DNA of 20,660 bases, taken from Desulfobacula sp. (GTDB lineage: Bacteria; Desulfobacterota; Desulfobacteria; Desulfobacterales; Desulfobacteraceae). A model generated the notes under the pieces. It saw only the letters and a list, made by a program, of their open reading frames with translations, was not told the origin of the DNA and ran no database searches. Numbering within the stretch: position 1 is the first letter of the stretch; each line of letters starts with the position of its first letter. Position numbers and translations under genes: made by a program. The stretch covers positions 1 through 20,660 of the forward strand of contig JAOZRI010000007.1 in the NCBI GenBank assembly GCA_029940235.1. Direction: 5' to 3'. Of the stretch, positions 16,682 through 20,660 are shown piece after piece.

Positions 16682-17491
16682 ATGATTGATTCAAAGAGTG
16701 ATCTTTACTGTATTTTCGGAAATCCTGTTGAACACTCTAAAAGCCCTGCAATGCATAATGCATGGTTTGAGCATTATAAAATCAATGCTGTTTATACAGC
16801 CTTTAAAATTGATAATATTGCCCATGCCATTACAGCAATGAAAACCTTAAATATTAAAGGAGCTTCCATAACCATTCCCTTTAAGGAATCTGTCATGGAA
16901 CACCTTGACCACATTGATGAAAATGCATTAACTATTGGTGCAGTAAATACTATTATTAACAAAGATGGAAAACTTTCAGGTTTTAATACAGATTTTATGG
17001 CAGCAATTAAACCTTTAAAACCATTTGGAATAAAAAATAAAAAAGTTTGTATACTTGGTGCTGGTGGTGCTGCACAGGCTGTTGCCCATGGTATAAATAA
17101 AAATCAAGGGGAGCTTGTTATCATTAATAGATCCATTCAAAGGGGTAAACAGCTTGCTTTAAAATATAATGCAAAATTTATTTCAATGCATGAAATAAAT
17201 AAACAGACAAACTTTAAAACAGATATCCTGATAAATACCACTTCAGTTGGAATGTATCCTGGAAATAAAATAGAAAATTCTCCTTTTCCCTCACATCTAT
17301 TGGATCATAAAATGGTTGTTATGGATATTATTTACAATCCTTTGAATACAAAGCTGTTGTCCCAGGCTCAAAATAAGGGATGTAATACTATTAACGGTTT
17401 ATCCATGTTTATGCATCAAGGTGCAGCACAATTTAAATTATGGACGGGTATCTCTCCTGTCAGCATGGATCAGGTTGTTGTGAGCAAATGA
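16682..17491 (+). CDS. aroE: shikimate dehydrogenase
   Basis: AroE reduces 3-dehydroshikimate to shikimate with NADPH. The 269-residue protein has the shikimate-binding NPVEHSKSPAMHN (14-26), catalytic Lys68 in ITIPFK, Asp104 in NTDFMA and the NADPH loop LGAGGAAQAV. NTTSVGMYP and INGLSMFMHQGAAQF are also family signatures. Length and motifs are normal for AroE rather than the YdiB or SDH-like branches. It begins 3 bases after the CorC-type gene and overlaps aroK by 4 bases (ATGA). Confidence 0.96.
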   Translation: MIDSKSDLYCIFGNPVEHSKSPAMHNAWFEHYKINAVYTAFKIDNIAHAITAMKTLNIKGASITIPFKESVMEHLDHIDENALTIGAVNTIINKDGKLSGFNTDFMAAIKPLKPFGIKNKKVCILGAGGAAQAVAHGINKNQGELVIINRSIQRGKQLALKYNAKFISMHEINKQTNFKTDILINTTSVGMYPGNKIENSPFPSHLLDHKMVVMDIIYNPLNTKLLSQAQNKGCNTINGLSMFMHQGAAQFKLWTGISPVSMDQVVVSK

Positions 17492-18021
17492 TTTTTTTTT
17501 TAATTGGATACAGGTGTACCGGTAAAACAACCACAGGACAAATTCTTGCCGAAAACAGAGGTTTTGATTTTATTGATCTTGATCATGCCATTGAGATAGA
17601 ATCAAAATCAAATATTACACAAATTGTAGAAAAATATGGCTGGGATAGATTCAGAGAACTTGAAAACCGGGCTCTTTTTAATTTAAAAAATAATACAAAT
17701 CTGGTTGTGGCCACCGGCGGCGGCATTATTACCAAACCTGACAACCTGAAATTCATCAAAAAAAGCGGGTTTGTCATCTGGCTTGATGCAGATATTAAAA
17801 CCATACTGCATAGATTAAAAAATGATATTAGCACTCTTTCATCAAGACCTTCCTTGCTTGGCAAGGATATTATTGAGGAGACAGAAGAGCTTTTAAAACA
17901 AAGAAAACCTCTCTATGAAAAATGTGCCCATATGAAAATTGATACCAAAGATACAACACCTGAAACAATTGCTAATATAATATCCAGGAGAATAAAACAT
18001 GTCAGGCAGCAGCACAGGTAA
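17488..18021 (+). CDS. aroK: shikimate kinase
   Basis: AroK phosphorylates shikimate at the 3-OH using ATP. The 177-residue protein has the P-loop GYRCTGKT (7-14), shikimate-binding Asp32 (DLD), Arg57, the GGG motif (77-79, ATGGGI) and the LID arginine in SSRPSL (Arg120). The ATG at 17488 overlaps the aroE stop as ATGA; the open frame continues upstream but would add residues before the normal MIFFLIGYR start. Codons 2-5 contain ten consecutive T (17492-17501), a slippage-prone stretch at the very start. The 3' end overlaps aroC by 23 bases. aroL is an equivalent name. Confidence 0.95.
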   Translation: MIFFLIGYRCTGKTTTGQILAENRGFDFIDLDHAIEIESKSNITQIVEKYGWDRFRELENRALFNLKNNTNLVVATGGGIITKPDNLKFIKKSGFVIWLDADIKTILHRLKNDISTLSSRPSLLGKDIIEETEELLKQRKPLYEKCAHMKIDTKDTTPETIANIISRRIKHVRQQHR

Positions 18022-19048
18022 AGCATTTAATATTACAACATTTGGGGAATCCCATGGTAAAGGCATTGGTGTTGTGATTCAAGGTTGTCCTTCAAAAATT
18101 AAAATTGACAAAATCTTAATACAAAAAGCTCTTGATAAAAGAAAACCAGGAGCTTTTGTGTCCAGTACAAAAAGAGAGGAACCAGACAAAGTAAAAATCT
18201 TGTCAGGAACATTTAATAATATGACCACTGGTACCCCTATTACTCTTTATATAGAAAACCAGGATGCAAAACCAAAATCCTATGATAATATTGCAAAGGC
18301 TTTTCGCCCGGGACATGGAGATTATACCTACCAGGCTAAATATGGCATCAGAGATTATCGCGGAGGGGGCAGGGCTTCTGCAAGGGAAACTGCTGCCAGG
18401 GTTGCAGCTGGAGCTGTAGCCCAGTTGATACTTGATCAGCATGGCATTAAAATTAGAACTTATACATTGGAAATTGGAGGCATCAAGGCTGTTAATATAG
18501 ATGATATATCACAAAAAAACAAAAACAGTCTGCAGTGTCCTGATTTAAATGCAGCCCGTAAAATGGAAAAAAAAATTAATAAAATAAAAAAAATGGGTGA
18601 TTCTCTTGGCGGCATTGTTGAAGTTCTTGCATCCAACGTCCCAGCAGGATTGGGAGAGCCTGTTTTTGATAAACTTGATGCAGATATTGCCAAGGCTTTG
18701 ATGAGTATAGGTTCAGTTAAAGCAGTTGAAATCGGCGCAGGAATTCATGCTTCGCAAATGACTGGCTTTGAAAACAATGATCAGATACTGTCCACTGGAT
18801 TTGTCACAAACAATGCAGGGGGAATCCTTGCAGGTATTTCAAATGGGGATGATATTATTGCCAGGGTGCATGTAAAGCCAATACCATCTATTTCAAAAAC
18901 TCAAACTACAATTGATGAACATGGAAAAGAGACTGAAATTTCAATTGGGGGCCGCCATGATATATGTGCCATTCCAAGGATTAATATGGTCTGTGAGGCC
19001 ATGATGGCTATAACAATAACTGACCATTTACTTCGACAGAATAGATAA
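17999..19048 (+). CDS. aroC: chorismate synthase
   Basis: AroC converts EPSP to chorismate with reduced FMN, the last common step of aromatic amino acid synthesis. The 349-residue length is typical of the monofunctional bacterial form. Motifs: NITTFGESHGKGIG (11-24), RPGHGDYTYQAKYG, RDYRGGGRASARETAARVAAGA and C-terminal GGRHDICAIPR. The ATG at 17999 lies within the end of aroK and has AGGAG at 17986-17990, 8 bases upstream, so it has its own RBS. The stop codon TAA (19046-19048) falls inside a 15-bp inverted repeat. Confidence 0.97.
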   Translation: MSGSSTGKAFNITTFGESHGKGIGVVIQGCPSKIKIDKILIQKALDKRKPGAFVSSTKREEPDKVKILSGTFNNMTTGTPITLYIENQDAKPKSYDNIAKAFRPGHGDYTYQAKYGIRDYRGGGRASARETAARVAAGAVAQLILDQHGIKIRTYTLEIGGIKAVNIDDISQKNKNSLQCPDLNAARKMEKKINKIKKMGDSLGGIVEVLASNVPAGLGEPVFDKLDADIAKALMSIGSVKAVEIGAGIHASQMTGFENNDQILSTGFVTNNAGGILAGISNGDDIIARVHVKPIPSISKTQTTIDEHGKETEISIGGRHDICAIPRINMVCEAMMAITITDHLLRQNR

Positions 19049-19088
19049 TTTTTGCAACTTCTTTGTTGGTCAAAAATTATCTATTTTG
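19040..19088 (+). terminator. long inverted repeat / probable terminator including the aroC stop codon
   Basis: Perfect 15-base arms (19040-19054 and 19071-19085; AATAGATAATTTTTG and its complement) enclose a smaller CAAC-TTCTTT-GTTG hairpin. A short TTTT lies at the end of the right arm. It lies between convergent genes. The long stem makes termination of the aro transcript likely, but the U-tract is short. On the minus strand no T-run follows. Confidence 0.5.
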
Positions 19089-19125
19089 TAATAACATGTA
19101 ATAATTTATGTTTTTTAATGTGGTC

Positions 19126-19440
19126 TTATTTTTTTATGATATCAGACTCAAGATGTTCAGCAATGCCTATTGCTTTATTTAAGGAATCATTGATCATAAA
19201 TAATTGAATTTTTAAAGTTTTTAAAGAGGCAGGGGTTGTAGATATTTTTTCTTTGCCAGAGAATAGTGTTGCAAGTTCTTTGGATTTTTTAGCAAATTCA
19301 GTTAATTTATTGCTGAAACCTACAATTTCATCAGACCATTTCTCCCTTTCGTCTTCGGAAAGCTCTATATTTGCATTACCAGTTCCATTGATTAAATGAT
19401 CAATCTGATACTCCTCAGGGTTTGCTATGATTTCAAACAT
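19126..19440 (-). CDS. uncharacterised 104-residue protein
   Basis: I do not recognise this family. The protein is soluble-looking, rich in Glu, Lys and Leu, with no signal peptide, membrane helix or cysteine. After an N-terminal segment (MFEIIANPEEYQIDHLI) and an acidic SEDEREKW, most of the chain appears helical, with heptad-like spacing about 45-104 (NKLTEFAKKSKELATLF, SLKTLKIQLFMINDSLNKA). It is probably a real gene. AGGAG at 19447-19451 lies 6 bases before the ATG, a TTGACA promoter lies upstream, and it sits in a gap between convergent genes where no longer frame competes. It is oriented like the TolC-family gene upstream but separated by 215 bases. Confidence 0.7.
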   Translation of the reverse strand: MFEIIANPEEYQIDHLINGTGNANIELSEDEREKWSDEIVGFSNKLTEFAKKSKELATLFSGKEKISTTPASLKTLKIQLFMINDSLNKAIGIAEHLESDIIKK

Positions 19441-19485
19441 TTGATTCTCCTTTTAATTATTTGATTTATTAAATTAGTTCTAAAG

Positions 19486-19514
19486 CATATATTTTAAGAT
19501 AATATTTATGTCAA
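19486..19514 (-). promoter_or_regulatory. sigma70-type promoter for the 104-residue gene
   Basis: On the minus strand TTGACA (19514-19509) is followed after 17 bases by TATATG (19491-19486). The -35 is perfect and the -10 matches four of six. It lies about 46 bases before the ATG, with a good Shine-Dalgarno in between. Confidence 0.5.
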
Positions 19515-19535
19515 GGTTTTGCCCCATAGAACATT

Positions 19536-19555
19536 TAATATTCAGGGGAATATTA
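19536..19555. repeat. 20-bp palindrome upstream of the 104-residue gene
   Basis: TAATATTC-AGGG-GAATATTA is a perfect 8-bp inverted repeat with a 4-base centre, ending 22 bases upstream of the -35 box. The position suits an activator site. Read on the plus strand it is followed by a T-rich tract (19556-19568), so a terminator of plus-strand transcripts is the alternative. Confidence 0.4.
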
Positions 19556-19655
19556 TTTTATTTTTTTATTGTAAAACAAGATTGAACTTAGTTAATGGTA
19601 TTTTGATCAACAGATTCAAAAACACCAAAAAAAATAACGGTTGAATATGAGTTCA

Positions 19656-20660
19656 TTAATCAGCCTGGGTTAAAAAGAAGTTATTTAGTTCGCCCTTGGT
19701 ATAAAGGATTTTTAAAACTGAAAAGTAATATATATATTGGGCATCTGAAATCCGTCTTTGAGCTGAAACAAGTAAAGTATTTGCATCCATTATATCAATA
19801 CTGTCAGCCATGCCGTACTTAAACTGCATTGTTACGGCATTAAAATTTTCCTTTGCAGCTTTGAGTTCATCCTGTAAATTCACTAAAGCACTTTTTGCAG
19901 CTTTATTATCAAGAAAATTGACTCTTGCTTCAAGAATAATCTGTTTTTTTTGTAAAGAGAGAGCATTTTTTGCCTTTCTTAAATCAGCACGGGCTTGTTT
20001 GATCTGGGCACTTCTCAAACCGCCATCATATAAAGTAAATACAAGCTCCCCAGTAAAATAATAATCTTTAGTGTCATATTCCACACTTATGGGATCATCA
20101 TATTGGATATCTGTCTCTTTATAACCAGCTTCAAGAGATAATGCAGGCCAATAATCACTTTTTTCAAATTTAATGGTCTTTTCCGCGATTTCAAGATTTT
20201 TGTTTGCCTCTTTAATTTCAGGTCTGTTCTTTAAAGCAGAAGTTTTAATTTCATCAAAAGTAAAATTATAATTTCTATTTTCTATTATGTCTTCTTTTTG
20301 CAGGTTAAAATTTTCATCTATTATCACAAGATTATGTAAGGAAGCTTTGCTCTGTAATACTCTATTTTCTGCTTTTACCTGTTCTGTCAATGCTTTGGAT
20401 AATTCTGCCTTTGCTCTGTATAAATCAGTTTTTGTTACATTTCCAACGCTTAATTTCTCTTTTACAGCATTTTTATAGGTAGTTAAACGTTTTACATCAG
20501 CCTGGGCAATTTCAAAAAATTTTTGGGCACTCAATATATTATAATATGCCTGGGAAACCTGTAATAAATACTGGGCACGGATGCTCTCAAGGGATAATTC
20601 TTTACCCTCAATGATATCTTTTGTAACATCATAGGCAATTAATTCTTTTCCATTAATGGT
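19656..20660 (-). CDS. TolC-family outer-membrane efflux protein (partial, N-terminus missing)
   Basis: The frame is open from the window end to the stop at 19656-19658, giving 334 C-terminal residues. Two outer-membrane efflux protein repeats are visible. The first has SLESIRAQYLLQVSQAYYNIL, a long helix and EKLSVGNVTKTDLYRAKAEL. The second has KNRPEIKEANKNLEIAEKTI, YWPALSLEAGY, QFKYGMADSIDIMDANTLL and a closing ISDAQYIYYFSVLKI. The GNVTKTDL and GMADSIDIMDA turns and the alternating long helices and strands are classic TolC fold. Such trimers form the outer-membrane channel of RND, MFS or type I export systems. The partner pump is not in the window, so the substrate is unknown. An in-frame TTG at 20534 is internal, not a start, because homologous sequence continues upstream. 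Confidence 0.92.
   Translation of the reverse strand, partial: TINGKELIAYDVTKDIIEGKELSLESIRAQYLLQVSQAYYNILSAQKFFEIAQADVKRLTTYKNAVKEKLSVGNVTKTDLYRAKAELSKALTEQVKAENRVLQSKASLHNLVIIDENFNLQKEDIIENRNYNFTFDEIKTSALKNRPEIKEANKNLEIAEKTIKFEKSDYWPALSLEAGYKETDIQYDDPISVEYDTKDYYFTGELVFTLYDGGLRSAQIKQARADLRKAKNALSLQKKQIILEARVNFLDNKAAKSALVNLQDELKAAKENFNAVTMQFKYGMADSIDIMDANTLLVSAQRRISDAQYIYYFSVLKILYTKGELNNFFLTQAD

Noticed and set aside
19515..19530. Sigma54 promoter before the 104-residue gene
   Set aside because: The GGGGC stretch on the minus strand is not followed by GC at the required spacing.
19656..20534. TTG at 20534 as start of the TolC-family gene
   Set aside because: The frame stays open to the window end and the upstream residues (SLESIRAQYLLQVSQAYY) are clearly part of the TolC fold.

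Overview
The window is AT-rich, densely packed Gram-negative chromosomal DNA. Gene content and order (lysS, lolC, lolD, bamA, skp, lpxD, lpxA, lpxI, lpxB; LpxI as the UDP-diacylglucosamine hydrolase; a DHH-CBS-poly(A)-polymerase fusion; pilC followed by a PilS-like kinase) best fit a Desulfobacterota (former Deltaproteobacteria) genome, probably a Desulfobacterales-type sulfate reducer. That placement is an inference from gene order and family membership, not from a marker gene search. I see no insertion sequence, phage gene, CRISPR array, rRNA or tRNA. No stretch longer than 300 bases lacks a gene; the largest gaps are 19441-19655 (215 bases), 15290-15436 (147) and 1919-2051 (133).

Layout. 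(1) 1-1918, minus strand: a multidomain DHH/CBS/tRNA-nucleotidyltransferase protein, cut by the window start. (2) A divergent regulatory region at 1919-2051, then pilC and a PilS-like histidine kinase (2052-4578), part of the type IV pilus apparatus. (3) 4677-15289: a long co-directional cluster for protein synthesis and envelope building. It holds lysyl-tRNA synthetase, the LolC/LolD lipoprotein-release transporter, the BamA outer-membrane protein insertase, the Skp chaperone, and four lipid A enzymes (LpxD, LpxA, LpxI, LpxB). A hairpin plus T-rich tract follows lpxB. (4) 15437-19048: a CNNM/CBS/CorC membrane protein followed by three tightly coupled shikimate-pathway genes, aroE, aroK and aroC, ending in a long inverted repeat that contains the aroC stop codon. 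(5) Convergent minus-strand genes: a 104-residue protein of unknown function with its own promoter (19126-19440), and the C-terminal part of a TolC-family outer-membrane efflux protein that runs off the window end.

How the genes work together. Region 3 covers three linked steps of outer-membrane assembly: lipoprotein release (LolCD), beta-barrel insertion and periplasmic chaperoning (BamA, Skp), and lipid A synthesis from UDP-GlcNAc to the disaccharide (LpxA, LpxD, LpxI, LpxB; lpxC, lpxK and later steps are not here). Region 4 converts 3-dehydroshikimate to shikimate (AroE), to shikimate 3-phosphate (AroK), and, after the EPSP synthase step encoded elsewhere, EPSP to chorismate (AroC).

Most of this is conserved housekeeping DNA and I find no convincing undescribed system. 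The points most worth a second look are the extra N-terminal domain on BamA, the DHH-CBS-nucleotidyltransferase fusion, the uncharacterised 104-residue gene with its promoter and upstream palindrome, the missing fabZ between lpxD and lpxA, the pilC/PilS pair lacking pilB and pilR neighbours, and the operator-like repeats in the divergent region.
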